Below, one piece after another: positions 41,311-54,141 of a stretch of 64,000 bases of DNA. A program made the position numbers and the translations under genes. Source of the DNA: Podospora pseudocomata (taxonomy: Eukaryota; Ascomycota; Sordariomycetes; Sordariales; Podosporaceae); assembly GCF_035222375.1 (NCBI RefSeq), contig NC_085887.1:1463501-1527500 (forward strand), read 5' to 3'. Within the stretch, counting starts at the first letter, position 1. The number at the start of each line of letters is the position of its first letter. The notes under the pieces were generated by a model. The model saw nothing but the letters and a program-made list of their open reading frames with translations, was not told the DNA's origin and made no database searches.

Positions 41311-43037
41311 TTACTGATCACCGCCCTCAATCTGAATACCCTCCCTCAAACCCTCAACAACCAACTCCTCGCCCGCCAAACGGCGGTAAATATCCCTGAC
41401 GTCATCCGTGGTCGTCTCAAAGTGGCTAGAAGCGTCGTAGCTCTTGGAGATGAAGATGTTGTCCTTAGTGCCGTCCTCGAGGGGCTCATAGAGGGGAATG
41501 GGGGGGCCCTGTTACATCAGTCAGTGTTTTCGTCCTAACAAAACAGCGGCAAGAGACAAAACAAACCATAAACTGCTCCTCAATCTTGCCCAACCTCTCA
41601 ATCCCCGGCGCCAGCTCCAAATGGTGATTGGCCGACGTCTCGGCAATGGTCGACACAATCGCGATCCAGTACCCCTTGGGGCAGACATTGTGCGCCGACG
41701 ACACAACCGCAATGTAAATATCATTCTTGCGGCCGACCTGGCTCTGGGGAATAATCAGCTGAGCCGAGTCCGCGTCGCTCGTGTTCGCCAACGGGTGCTT
41801 CAGGATGCAGATGGCCCTCAGTACGTGTCCCACAACCTTGACCTTGTTGGGGAAGTAGCTCGGGTCGCCAATGATGATCTTGGCCTTGGTCTCAAACTTC
41901 ATCTCGGGCTCGATGTTGGTCATGGTGGCCTTGATGCCGACCGCCTTGTCGCCCTCGTAGACCACCTCGTCGACGTTGGTGTTGAGCATGTAGGTGCCGC
42001 CGTAGATGGCCGACAGGCGGGCGAAACCCTGGGGGAGCTCGCCGAGGCCGTAGAGGGGGTAGATGTATGGAGACTTTCCGTAGCGGGCGACCGAGTTGCC
42101 ATACAGACGAATGCGCTCGATGGCCTCGGGGGCGACGCCGGGCTTGTCGAGGTACGAGTCGGTCTGGTAGAGAGCCATGGCGTGGCCGATGAAGTCTTTG
42201 GTCGTGGCCTCGAGGCCGAACTTGTCAAACACCTCCTTCATGGTGCAGGTGGTCATGTTGAGGCCTGGGGGGAGTTATCACTGCTTGTCAGCCAAAATGT
42301 CTTGCACCACCCGATCTTTGTTCCCCCTTGTGACCATAACTAACCCTTGTGTGTCGCAGAGTCCTTGAGGTCGAACTGGCCAACCCACTCAATGAAGCTC
42401 TTCATGCGGCGCTTCTCGAAGATGCCCATCAGGGGCGACTTGAGAGCCTCGCCGGCATCCGAGGGGACCTTGGCAACAGTCGCCTTGCTTCCCGCACCCT
42501 GCTGGACGTAGCTGCCGGCGACCTGCTTGAACTCGAGGTATCTGGTGACGTCGGTCGAGACAAGGATGTTTGTAAGCTCACCCGAGGACATGAGGAACTT
42601 GGGGACGAGGTCGATGTTCCAGTCGTTCAGGCGGCCGTACTCCTTCCAGGGCTCGGTGCCCTTGGTGTAGTTGCCATACTTCTTGTAGAGCTATTGTTGT
42701 CGAGGAACATGTTAGCGACCTCAACAGCCTACAATAACAGCAGCAGACGGATTAGGTGATAGAAAAGAGAAGAATGCATACCGTCTCAAGATTAACCGAA
42801 GCAGCCTCACTATTCAAAAAAAAGGGGGCGCGCGTTCGTAAGCTCAACGGTTCTTTTTCTCGAATACAGAAACACACCCAAGGGGCAACAACAACAAACT
42901 CACCCGCCGTAGTGGTCGTTGCGGTCAATGTGCAACACCTTCTTCCCCTTGACACTGAGCACACCAGACAGGATGCACTCGGTCAAGCCGGTGCCCAGCA
43001 CAATGACATCGTACTCTGGGGCGATCTCTTCAGCCAT
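41311..43037 (-). CDS. GDI1: Rab GDP-dissociation inhibitor
   Basis: Five exons: 43037-42904, 42809-42782, 42690-42345, 42264-41567, 41508-41311 (467 residues). Introns are 94, 91, 80 and 58 nt with donors GTGAGT, GTATGC, GTTAGT and GTTTGT; phases join exactly. Exon 2 is only 28 nt (EAASVNLET). The start [20 protein letters not shown] is the diagnostic GDI/REP N-terminus with its dinucleotide-like fold, followed by [32 protein letters not shown] and [18 protein letters not shown], all family blocks. GDI extracts prenylated Rab GTPases in GDP form from membranes and recycles them through the cytosol; it is normally essential and single copy. Length is near the yeast 451 residues. The C-terminus ends [10 protein letters not shown]. 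Confidence 0.97.
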
Positions 43038-43831
43038 GCTTGCGTTTTTTCTGTCTGCTTCTCTAAAAATCGGTTTTCGTTTCTTGTTGGATGGAGAGAT
43101 AGATGGATAAGTTAAAGTTTAATGGAGAATGGGCGGTCATTCAGGTAGGTAGCTTGGGCGTGTGTGTTTGGTCTGGCAGGTGGGCAAGCTAAAGCAGCTC
43201 GAAGGGGGTGGGGGGTTGAGCGGGCAGGTGGGTCGAACTTATATTCCCTATTAAAGATAGATGACGGACGGACCGTGACAGCTCCCAAAGAACAAAAGGG
43301 TTTCCCACAAGATTGCAAATCAAGAGGAACAGGAAACAAAACAAAAGCCGAGATCGCGGTGGAAATTTGATGGGCTGGCAAGAGCTTATTAGCAGCTGGC
43401 CAGATGGTTTCTCGATGTTGGGCTTAATATTAGGTTGTCATTCATCAGGGGGAGGGGGAGGTTGCTTGCTGTCGCTCGCCTCTTGGTGGGGAGGAGGGGC
43501 GGCGAGTGGCAGCCCCGCATTCTGGGGTCTCCTTTGAGCTAATCAAGCACCATGGCGTCTTTTGATTCGACGCTGAAAGGACAGGCGGTCTAGGTCCCTC
43601 GTCTCGGCTCATGGCTCATTTAGCACCTGGAAGCCATCAAACTTGCCGACCCAGACGACTTCACATCACAATAATGTCTTTTTGTCTAGAGGTTCAAATA
43701 CACTATCTGTACAAGAAGAAACCCGATGATGCCGTCCATCCATCTGTATACATCGGTTCAACGGCCTTTTAACTCGTGGTTGTGGTGGTGTCTTTTGTGT
43801 TGCTGTTGATACACAGGGTATAACCTCCCCC
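43038..43831. other. GDI promoter and uL29m 3' flank
   Basis: About 790 bp between two minus-strand genes. It contains G-rich tracts near 43205 and 43450 but no recognisable gene or RNA. Confidence 0.6.
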
Positions 43832-44727
43832 TTATAACCTCGCCGCCTCGCCCTGAACATTCGTCTCTGGTGGTGGTACCTGAGCCTTCTCCTCAGCCTT
43901 GACCTCAGCAACCTCCTCCTCAACAAGGTAATCCACAACCTTAGCCTCAGCAGCCTCTTCCTCCTCAAGGAACTCCCTCGGCGTGAAAGCCCTCCCCTTC
44001 CCACTCAAATCAACCTCAGGATCACTCTCCGCCAACTTAACCGCATCCTCCCAAGCATAAAACCTCTCCGTCAACACATGCTTAATACCGCGCATTGTAA
44101 CCCGAACCTATTCTCTCATTAGCACACACATTCCCCCCTCTCCCCCTCCCCCCCCTCCCTTTCCCACCAACAAGGTAAACTCACCTCCCTATCCCTCCCC
44201 TGCGCCTCGCTCTTCCCAAACCCCATCTTCCCCCTCTCCCTCTCCCACGCCCCCGTCGCAATCCTGTTCCGCTCCTTCACGCAAACCCACCACAACCTAT
44301 GCAGATCCTCCCAACTCTTCCCCCTCAGCTCCTCCACCATCCACCCCCGCCCATGCTTCATGTCATCCTCTGGCGAAGCTGCCACCGTCTCCCGGTTGGG
44401 AAAAAAGTCCCACAGCCCGTGATCAGGGTCGACCTCGACAGGAGGCAGCTCCTCGCGGGATCGAGGCTTGGGGAGCGGGTCGTCGGACATGGAGAGCCTC
44501 CAGCGGAGACCGGTCCGGCGGAGGGCCGACTGCCCGCGCGATTTGGACATGTCCTTGTTGGAGCGCGCGCCGGGGTAGGTGTGTCTTTTCAGGAGGGGGG
44601 CGGTCGTGGACATGGGGCGGGTTAGGGATAACAGTTGGTGAGATATCCTGACGGAGGAGGGGGAGGGAGTGAGTCTGAAGGCTGCGCCCAGGGAAGGGCG
44701 GACAGCTGAGGTGGCGGCGGTGGCCAT
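43832..44727 (-). CDS. MRPL4: Mitochondrial large-subunit ribosomal protein uL29m (MRPL4)
   Basis: Two exons, 44727-44185 and 44107-43832, with a 77-nt intron (GTGAGT, GCTAAT, TAG): 272 residues. The start MATAATSAVRPSLGAAFRLT is chosen because it opens a mitochondrial presequence; the frame upstream of it is open but looks like 5' UTR. The MRP-L47 block is clear: GLWDFFPNRE, SWEDLHRLWWVCVKERNRIA, then RVTMRGIKHVLTERFYAWED in exon 2. The protein binds the mitoribosomal large subunit near the exit tunnel, as uL29 does. A Glu/Ala-rich tail follows. It is divergent with a small membrane-protein gene over 495 bp. Confidence 0.94.
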
Positions 44728-45222
44728 GGTGGTGGTGATATATCGTTCGGTTCGAGAGGTTGTTCGCCGGCGGTAGTAAGTGGTAGGTAGTTCGTGTTTG
44801 TGTGGTCTCGGGTTCCTCCCTCCTCTAGCTGGAATGAAATGACTGCAGTCCCAACTTTCGTCCCCTGGCCGACGTCGACGCTGTGTACTGGCTTGGGTCG
44901 AGCGGTCGGTGGTCGTGGCGGTGGTCACAAAAGGTCCCCACGAGCAAAAGCCGCTGAACTTGGAGCTGGCTTGCTTGAGAAACTACCACTTTCAAAATTT
45001 GGGTGGTCCGAGCGCCTTCCCATCCAGTGGTGGAAATGTCAAACGGGAACTTCCGCTCTCTCGTTGAAATCCATCCCACCAATAGGTGCATACGGAGTGC
45101 TTTGAAACTGGATATTTGCATATTATTTCCACCGCGATCGCCCTGAAGCCATCACCACTTCAGCACGACGCCGACTGCACGATACACCGTCTGTTCGATC
45201 CTTGAAAGACAAAAGCAAAAAG
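44728..45222. promoter_or_regulatory. Divergent promoter between uL29m and small membrane-protein genes
   Basis: A 495-bp shared upstream region. No TATA box or known site stands out. A minus-strand frame continuous with uL29m runs through it but is judged to be untranslated. Confidence 0.5.
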
Positions 45223-45507
45223 ATGACCCTCCTCCAGTACGTCCCATCCCCTTCCCCTCCCTCAAACACCACATCCACTAACGTCTCCAAAAGAACCTAC
45301 CAAGGCCTCTCCCCCAGAGCCAGACTAGGCGTCGGCTTCGGCCTCCTCGCCTGGGGCCTCATCGGTCTCAAGCTCTCAGACAAGGCAGAGGAAAAGCTGG
45401 GCTACACCCCCACCGAGCAGGACAAGGCCGAGCTCGACAAGATGATTCCAAAGATTCACTCTGTACCGAGGGAAAAGCCTTCCTCATCAACATCACCAAC
45501 GCAATGA
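45223..45507 (+). CDS. Small single-pass membrane protein, conserved fungal type
   Basis: Start ATG 45223 (AAAAAGATGA). Spliced form: exons 45223-45236 and 45294-45507, 75 residues, MTLLQ/TYQGLSPRARLGVGFG and on. The intron of 57 nt has donor GTACGT, branch CACTAACG and acceptor AAAAG; because 57 is a multiple of three and holds no stop, the unspliced frame also reads through (94 residues). The spliced N-terminus fits a short conserved fungal family as I remember it; the insert is Pro/Ser/Thr-rich and unlike the rest. One hydrophobic segment (LGVGFGLLAWGLIGLKL) precedes a charged region (DKAEEKLGYTPTEQDKAELD). Location in mitochondria or ER is a guess. Function is unknown. Confidence 0.78.
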   Translation: MTLLQYVPSPSPPSNTTSTNVSKRTYQGLSPRARLGVGFGLLAWGLIGLKLSDKAEEKLGYTPTEQDKAELDKMIPKIHSVPREKPSSSTSPTQ

Positions 45508-46611
45508 TATCCGGCAGGGGCTGAAAATACAACAAATAAATAATTTATACACAAATACCCAGCCAGCGCTTGCTCATTTGAAATCTTCGCAAGGAATCCA
45601 AGTCGTGGTGTTGGACAGGCCTGCTTCCAGTTGTTTGTTTTCTCAGAGACACCATCACCACTCTACCACACATCGTTCTTGCACAAGAAACTCCCTTATA
45701 ACAACTCACACCCTTCCGCTCTGTTGACCTCCGTTTCTAAAGTAAAAACGTATGTAAATATGTTCTGACATGATGTACAATGGTTGTCCAGCCAGTTTTC
45801 CTTTTCGACTCCCACTCTTCGCCCATTTCAACCTCCCCACAACCATCATCCCCTTTTCAAACCCTTCCCTTGACTTTTCCCACCCTCCCGTTCAACTTTT
45901 TTATCATTAATTTTTTTTTACATCCCTCCCCACTCCAGGGAACTTGGTCACTGACCATGTTCACAGCAGCATCTATTCCCTCATCCTCCGTCATCCATCT
46001 ACCCATCCTCCACTCCCCACCCGCTTATTGCCCTCCCCCCATCCCCAAGTCTATGTTCGTTCGATCGTTCGTTGCAGGTGAGAATTCTGGGAAGAATAAA
46101 AACTTGTCTAATGCAAAGCCACGCCACCCCATAACACACCCCATAAAACAGACGAGGAAAAAAAGAGATAGAAATCTAAGAATCTGATGAACCATCCGCA
46201 TTGATCAATTGAAGACGCCCACACCGCCAAGCCCACCATCCACGTCTGTAGAAAATGCAAACTGCAAACCGCCGAGTTTGTGACCGATCTGATGCAAACG
46301 GAGGGGGAATCGAAACTTTTGGGGATGTATCACCCGTGCGTGTATCGGAGAGGAACACCCAGATCATCATAAGCTCGGAAAACCCACTTTCAGCTCGCAA
46401 AACACAAAAGAGAGGAAAAAAGCAGAGAAACCGCAGGAAAAACCATGAATACAAGACTAAACGAGACCACCACATTGACTGTGAGAAAGCAAAATGAGCA
46501 TTAAAACGCCGTTGATGCAGTTTGTTGAGCGGTGCCCAGCACACTGGGTCGCTATTATGCCGATATTCCTCTCTTTTTCTCCGCTACCGAGTTGCATTTC
46601 CGGACGAGTGA
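45508..46611. other. Convergent 3' region
   Basis: About 1.1 kb between the small membrane-protein gene and the C2H2 factor, both ending here. T- and C-rich sequence at 45780-46060 on the plus strand looks like untranslated sequence. No gene or RNA recognised. Confidence 0.6.
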
Positions 46612-49600
46612 CTACCTCGTCGTATAGGGGAGACGCCTGAATAGTTGAGTCATGTCCAGTGTCGTGTCCACCGCACCGTAGGCCTCATCGATGTCCCCCA
46701 CTGATCCCATATCCTCCCCCCGCGCAGCCCCGTCTGTAAGAACCCAATTCTTGACCGATTTTAGCATGTGGATGACGCGCGCAAATCGTTGATCGGGGTT
46801 CATAACGAGATCGACGTGCCGTGTTGTCCTCAAAAGATGGGTCGCCAGCCAGTAAAAATGGATGCCATCCCTGCAGAATCCATACCGTCCAAGATATGCC
46901 GCGGCCGATGGAGGGAACTGGACCGCCATGTCATGATCCCAGTTTGCCTTGAACTTGTCCAAAGCTGTTATCAACGTCTTCAAAGTCTGCGGATCGACAA
47001 GGTTCGCAGCAATATCCGTGGGAGTCGTGCGACCACTACCATGCGGAACAGAGCTTCCTTGCGCATCCACAAACCAGGCGTTGGTCGGCAAAGGGGTGCT
47101 AGATCGACTGATGGCATTCCTGCCCTCCAATTGAACCTGTCTCATGATGTCGAGTAGGGCATGAATAAGAATGAATTTCCCGTAGAGATTGGTCGACCCC
47201 GGCAAAACTCGATAGCTGTTGTCGAGCAACGCCTTGAGAACCATGCGCATTTCGGGTTGTGTCGTACGTCGAGTGCCATCGGGGTTTCGTCTTTCGGCAG
47301 CTGCAGGCCCGCAGAGCCCCAGAGCTTCAGCACACTCAACCGCGTTGCTCGCCTCCCACGCTGCGTCATCCGCAGGGAGAGGGAGCCGAAGATCGAATGG
47401 GGTGAACTCGGGACCGCAGTTGAAATAGAGCCCCAAAGCCGCGTCGTAAATGAAGATAAGATACATAGTTCTGACACGAGCCTCCTGGCCCACCCAGCGT
47501 TGCCAATCAAACTGCGAAACTGGGAAGTTTTGCGAGGCAAAGCTTGACTGGTGGAGAGGGCTGAAAGACGATTCTCCTTGCGAAAGGTGTAGCATCCCAG
47601 CCTTGCGAGCCAGATTGGCAATTAGAGGCCAAATTCGCCGAGCTTTCTGGCGTTGGGCTGCGGTACCGTGCCAGGTAAACAAAACTTGAACATGTGCGAT
47701 TGCCTGGAACTCTTCCAGGGCCGAGTTGGATGCCCAGTCATAGGTTTGCGCAAATCCCTCATCCTGAGCCAGTGAAGCCCTGAACAAAAGAGATGAGCTT
47801 TCAAACGAGGTCCTGAGCACTTCCATAATCTCCCGAATGTTGTCCGGGGGGATTCGGTCCGAGTAGCACGCGCCTACGATGCACATGGCAGCCAAAAGGC
47901 CGACATAGGCGTCCAGGGCGCGGAACGTGGGAATGTGGACGGTAGCAAAGTGCACGTGATAGTTGGTATACTGTTCCAAGAAATGTCGAATGTTGTCGGG
48001 CTGGAAATGATGGTTGACGAGTTGGGCAGTGGGATTAGTGGGATCAGAGGTGGGGCACAAAAACTCGATGATTCTGCGGGACAGGTGGTGATAGGCGTTA
48101 GGATACGAGGGCGGAATTCCCCATGAGGGGAACGTCGACGAGTCGGTGGCTGTGTCGCCCGGAATGATGCCAACCGCTCGCGCAGAGCCAGAGTTAGGAT
48201 CGGGCTTGGCCGCGGTCGCCTTCTCCTGTTCGCAAGTTAGGTCTTTCCACACATTAATGAAGAGATATGAAATGGGGTGTGGGATGGTTCGCACCTGCCT
48301 GTGAGAACATCTGCGCCCACTGGTCGCCGCCCTGGCCGCCGAGGAAGGGCATGCCGGTCCCGTTCTGGGGCATGCTGTAGTTCGCCAGCTGGGGGTTGAT
48401 GTTGGCCGTCATGTTGTTCGAAACATCGCCGCCGGTATAAGTCTGGTCAAAGCTGCCAGGACGCGTCGACGCGCCCATGACAGACCCAGTCATGCTTCTC
48501 CTATCGCGATTGGCGTCTTCGATTCGGTTAATGCTGCTCGATCTCGACAATTGATTCTGATCGTTGGCCATGTTGGTCATGGCCTCGGGGGCAGAGATCA
48601 GGCCAAATGGATGCTGCACCATTCCGTCACCCGGAATGCTGGGCATGCCATTCATGTGGTTCACCTCACCTTCAATGGCCTTCTGCTGAGCAGCAGCATT
48701 CTTCTTGACGTGCGCCTGCGGGTGAGACAAATGGCTCGCACCCGTAGGGTTGCCACGTCTAACCGAGCACTTGATGAAGTGACGCTTGAGGATGTCGCTA
48801 CGCGAGAAGGTGTCGCGGCACAGGACACACATGTAGGGGCGATCGCCGGTGTCTACGAATACACGTTAGGCTACAGGACACGTCACAGAGCTTTCAGTCG
48901 AGTCAACTTACGTCTGAGCAAATGACGCTTCAGATGCTTGGCATGAAGATAGGTCTTGGTGCAGTGAGGGCAAGGAAACTTGCCGTCCGCATCCTTCTGG
49001 GGGATCGGGTTCTTGGCGGTGGTGCCAGGAGCAGGAGCGGCAGGCCGGCCCGGAGCACTAGGGAGGATGCCTCTGCGGCCCTGGGAACCGACAACGTGAG
49101 TCGGCTGGTCGCCACCCTCGGGCAGCATGCCGTTCTGGCCCATCATGGGGCTCTGAACGTAGGGGGAGCTAATGCCAGCCTGCGGCATTCCGCTAGCCGG
49201 CATCGGGCGGAGAACAGGTGGAGCCCGGGCGCCGGCCGGAGATGGGGCCGGGGCAATTGGCTGAGGATGCGCGGCAGCGGCCGTGGTGTTCGGCATCATG
49301 GTGGAGGTGCTGGCGGGATAGCCCTGAGTGGGATAGCTGTTGTTCATCATGGGGTAGTTTCCAGCGCCGCGTCCAGCACTTTGGTTGGGCGGAGGCGGGT
49401 AGCTGGTCATGTTGTTGGTGACGGGAGTATTGGGAGCGGAAGGCGTCCGAGAACCGTGGGGATAGTTCCCGTAAGGAGGCTGTTGCATAGCCGGATGGCT
49501 GGGTTGGAGCGGCGGCAGGGTCTGCGGAGGGAGGCCCGTGGAGTGGTGCTGCTGCTGGTGCTGCTGCTGGATGGGATGCTGTGACACGGCTGGCTGAGAG

Positions 49601-49659
49601 GAATACGAAGCCGTCGACGTGTTTATGACATTCGCCGAGCCGTTTGGCAGACCTTCCAT
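46612..49659 (-). CDS. C2H2 zinc-finger transcription factor with fungal TF domain
   Basis: Exon 1 is 49659-48912 and exon 2 starts at 48852 (59-nt intron, GTAAGT, CCTAAC, TAG). The zinc fingers span this junction: CPHCTKTYLHAKHLKRHLLR then RHTGDRPYMCVLC, the second finger ending H-x3-C (RDTFSRSDILKRHFIKC). A Gln/Pro/Ser-rich activation-like N-terminus precedes them. The last exon holds a fungal-specific transcription factor domain (HVHFATVHIPTF, AMCIVGACYS, ARRIWPLIANLARKAGM, EARVRTMYLIFIYD). The exon 2/3 joint is uncertain: a GC-AG intron 48298-48226 keeps frame (971 residues), as does a GT-AG intron 48294-48150 (947 residues). It is likely a nuclear DNA-binding regulator; the finger pair resembles Klf1-type proteins of fission yeast, but orthology is not claimed. 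A gene-free 12.5-kb block lies upstream. Confidence 0.85.
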
Positions 49660-52600
49660 AATCCGTCACACAAATACCTTAAAGTGGCGAGCACAGAATA
49701 ACCATCCGAGGCCTTGGGGGGCGTCGAAGGGCTCTTTTGCGCGCGTTGGGGGAAGAGTAGTCGGTGCTACTCGTGAGGACGGGCGATGCAACAACGCGTC
49801 GTGTGCACGGGGGGTGATGATATGCCTCAGTCGGCGCGCGCTCTCGCTTGGGCAGAAGGGGGCAGGCAGCAAGAGCTGTTTGTTCCTTTGTCGGCTGTCG
49901 CAGGACTCGGAACCGGGACGACAGGCTTCTGATGGAAGGTCAGATGCAATGCGCCGGACGGTGATCTGGCTGTGCAACAATTGTCGCGATGATGCGTCGT
50001 CGTCAAAGGTTGGCGCGTGTCGGTGGTGGTGGTGCTCGTGGGTGGAGAATACCCTACCTTAAGCGGAAAGTTGAGGCTCAAAGGAAAAAGATGTGGTGAG
50101 TGGAGAGAAATGGAGAGGTTTGAGTGGAAAGTCGGGTGGAGACTGCCTCTTTTTGTGCTGCTGGATTTGGGTTTTGGGGGGGTGGTATGTGAGGGGAGCT
50201 GTCAGGTACTTGCTGATGGCGGCCGGCGGGCAGTGGGTGGGTTATACAGTTCCTGGCTGGCAGCCGTTGGGTACCTCCTGGGAGCAGCCTGGTGGGGACC
50301 GAGCTGGGATTGTGGGAATTGTGGGATTGCAATGGTGGAGGGTCCTCCCAAAATTTCCCAGGTGAAATATGGAGAATCGTCCGGAAATCAAGCCTTTTGA
50401 GCGGTGGGGAGAGAGTTTGATGAAACCCAATTGTGCGAGTCGATTAGGTCTTTGGGTATTCAACGCTGGCGCGGGAAAGAGAAAGGGCTTTGCTTTGCTG
50501 TGCTTTTGCTTTGGTTTGGGCAGTCGCGCAGACAGGATGTGGACGAGGGAAAAAAGAAGTGAAAGTGGATAAAAACAAGGGAAGGGAATGGGGACCGGCA
50601 CTCAGGTAAAAAGAAAAGAGACTTGACTTGCGTCTGGCGGTATCTTTTGGCAGGTGGCAGGGTAAAAATGCCCAGGGGGAGCAAGTGAAGAAAGAACTGA
50701 AAAAATAAGAAATAAAAAAAATACAGTTACAAGAGGCAAGTCACGTCCCTTTGGTCCTGCTCTGTTTTGGCGGCCATGTAAAAAGACCGGAAGCGTGTTT
50801 CTACCTACTCGCACACACATTGGCTTGCCCCTCGTACCCGGACTTGGGCAAAAGCCATTTACTTCATCTCGAGGAATAAAGTTTGCTTTACTCCGAGATT
50901 CTGTTGAATCAGCAGACTACAAATACTACTCCCATCAAGATGCCCTCACCTCTACACATATGAATTGCCCGCCTGTTACAGAATGTCCCGGTACCGCATC
51001 CGAAATGTGTGAATTTTTGCAACAAAGCGACTCGACGGACGAGGGCTGGGCGGTGACCTCATCAATACAGTGTGGCATGCACGGCGTACTTGGGCGGCAG
51101 GCGGTAGCGACAGGGACCTGTGGTGGTGGTCAAAGGGACGTCCTTGGCAAGTGGTCTGAGGTGGGATAGCAGAGGCAGGGACTGGGCTGGGAGGAACCAC
51201 GCTCCGAGCAAGGACACTGGTTGGGTGGTGTCCAGTAGGGTGGTTGCCGATACATGTGATGCTTCAAAACGGCAACCAGCGACGCCCAAAGGACCGCCAT
51301 GGACAGCCAATGTTGATACGAAATGCCATCGAGCTCTAGGCCCGAGATGTGGCGTTGAAGGTCCAGACGCCATCCGTAGTCCAAGATGTGATCAGACTGG
51401 TAGGACCTTGGCCGTTTTATCCAGCGGCAAGATTTGCCCATTCCATGCCGTGGTGTTGATAACTTGATGCGTGCTTTTCCAGCATCCACTCATCACAAGT
51501 TGGATAATGGCCATGTTTCCAAACGGAAGTCGACGGGAGCGGAGGGGCTTCCAGTCTCGCGGAAACACTAGCCCAGACAGGTATCACAGGAGATGGGCAC
51601 TATGCCAAAAGCATCGCCGCCTGCTGTCTGTGACGTTTTCGGTTTGTACTGTGTGCTCTTTGCGAAAACGACGACGCCGCCACCAATCCCAAAGTTACCG
51701 CCCACAACCCGCCGACATGTTTGAATGTATTGGAAATACGCGGATTCGTAATCCTGTACTTTTTGTCCAAAAGGGTTGGTCCAATGGCAATACTCACAGA
51801 CATTATTTAAAGAAGTGCTGGATCGGTGCTATGACTGGCTACTTCTCTTGTAGTTTTTTTTCCCTATCTCGATATGCTGGTGATCTGATATCGATGACAC
51901 TTGAACCGCATCAACATCAAACCTACACTTCTTCTCGCCTCACCTTTTGTGTCTTCGCTGGCCGACGATCAGATCAGCAACAAGAGCGGTCACGGGGGTT
52001 TTTTCTCTCTAGCAGTTTCTGTTACGCGGTCTTCTCGGGATGACTGCCATCGCCTCACCCAAAGAGGCATCTCCGTGTTTGTTAATAATCGGCCGCCAGG
52101 GGGCAAATTCTCGATGGTGTTTTGTCTATCGATTTTTCCAAGTCTGAGCACTTTCTTGGACGACGATGACAACAACGGCCAACAGGATCAGACGCACCAC
52201 CACCTGGCCTCGGTGACGAGAAAGACGGGCTTCTCCCTCTGCTGTTGTGGTCGTCTGAGAGCCATCAGATCCATGACCCCAGGCCGTGATGGCGTGGATG
52301 GCGTGGACAGCGGAACGACCGAATCGTCGCAGAACTTGCGGTGAGGAATTGTGCCGCATTGGTTCCGTCGGGTAGTTCGGTTATCTCAGCGGCTGTCGGA
52401 TGCTGTGCCTGTTCTTCCTTGGAATTCCCATTCATAACTCGATCACCTTGACAGCCAACAACGCCCTGAAAATATAACGAGATCTGACCTTCTTGCGGTG
52501 GGAGGGTGGTGGTTACAGTCCCACGTAATATTACTACACCGTACAACCAAGCCCCCCAACGCCCGTCTGCGGCAGCAAAGCAACAAATCATCAACGGGGT

Positions 52601-53350
52601 GGTCAGCTCATGGCACTTGCATATATTATGCAATCGTGCAGCGTGCCGTTCGCCCTTCACAAAACAACAGACGGCCACATTCTGTATGAATTGGCAGAAT
52701 GAGTCCCTTGATGTCCGCTGTGGTCCGGGTGTGGCTCGCTCCTGACTGAATTGGTGTGATGATGTGCAGCCTCCACGAGTCAAGGTGGTGAGCGAAAGCC
52801 GCACGCGAAACCGCCCCAGACATGCATCCCTGCCCTGCCACTCTCCATCCATTCCACTTCTGCCTCGGCTTGTCGTTGCGGTGCAGGGGGCAAGCAGAGG
52901 AATTTGATGCCGAGAAAGAGGGGGCTCATTGCTTGGCATTTAGGTGTTGCTGACGCCGCACTGTGTCCCGTATGTGTTGACGGAAATCTTCACCTTCTGC
53001 GAATACCGTCAACAAAGTCTGATCCTCTCACTCTCGCTGAAACACCGCATAGCTTCCCTGTGTTTTTGGAATGGAATGCAGACTCGCCCAACGGGGACTC
53101 ATTGGTTCTCACTCCTCAGGCCTCAGGGTCTTTCGAGCCATGGCGGGGCTCTTGGCCCCTCTTTCTTTGGTGGATGATGGTTTATCCTCTAGCCCACGAT
53201 GCCTTATTACAACGTCCCTACTGCACAATGCGCTTGAGGCATCGATCAATAGAAACAGCCTGGACAGATCTGGACATTTCCCCATTTTCCTAGCGCGCGC
53301 GCGACAGCCGCCAACTCGAGTATTATTCTTCGTTGCAACTTGACAACCCA
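49660..53350. other. Gene-free block, part 1: upstream of the C2H2 factor
   Basis: The first kilobase should be the 5' UTR and promoter of the C2H2 gene. Beyond it, frames of 100-224 codons occur on both strands (largest 52265-52939 minus), overlap each other, have no splice partners and resemble no family. Composition is near that of other intergenic DNA here. No repeat or RNA gene is evident. Confidence 0.55.
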
Positions 53351-53371
53351 AGAGCCCAAAGACGGGAGGTT

Positions 53372-53392
53372 GGTAGGTAGGTAGGTAGGTAC
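53372..53392. repeat. (GGTA)5 microsatellite
   Basis: Five GGTA units in a row; similar GGTA/TACC strings recur elsewhere in intergenic DNA of this window. Confidence 0.9.
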
Positions 53393-54141
53393 TTTGGACT
53401 CGAGACGCGTCCTGGCATCCCGCGCACGGCGCCGGGTGAAAGTGGCCCCTCCAGGGGGATCGATCAACTAACGACGAGTGGAGATGCTCTTTGGGCGATC
53501 CGAGGGGAGCAGACGGCGGGCGAGGTGGGACGGTCTCCGTGAGGCTCTGGGAGGGTCTTCATCGTGAACCCACACCTGCGGGTTCTGTGCGACATCAAAA
53601 GGGAAAAATTGGAGATGGCCCCGATGGATTGAGGGGCGTTTTCTAGAAGCGCGGGAGCTCCACCAAGATCTCTTCAGCACATATCAAAAGCAATATCATA
53701 TCGCATCATGGACACAAACCTCAACCTTGAATTCTCTTCCCGGCTCGGGACGCTCACAGCCATCACGGCCTCACCCGTCCGTTGCGGTCGAGACAATCCC
53801 CCGGCCTCGCTCACCCTCACAACGTCACAACGCCCGCCCACCTAGCCAGACGCCAAGCCCTGCACTGGGTGTTGTTCGCCCTTCATATCGGCGTCGGGGG
53901 AAAAGCCGACAGCGACAACAACATGCCACGTCGCTCGCCCGGTGAGTCAGGCCTGGATGCGTTCCCCTCACGAGAAAGCAACGGAGACGGCAACGACAAC
54001 GACAACACCTGCCAGATCCAACCTCGAGTGCCGCCGACGCTATCCATCGGCTAGAGGTGCTGGCTTAAACAACATGTGGGGTGGTGGTCCGAGTTGCAAG
54101 TCATTTAGTCCGTGGCTTGTCGTCTGCCACTGCCAGGCAGG

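Noticed and set aside
52265-52939. 224-codon minus-strand open frame with an ATG
   Set aside because: No family resemblance, rare-codon pattern unlike neighbours, overlapped by other frames, and no splice partners.
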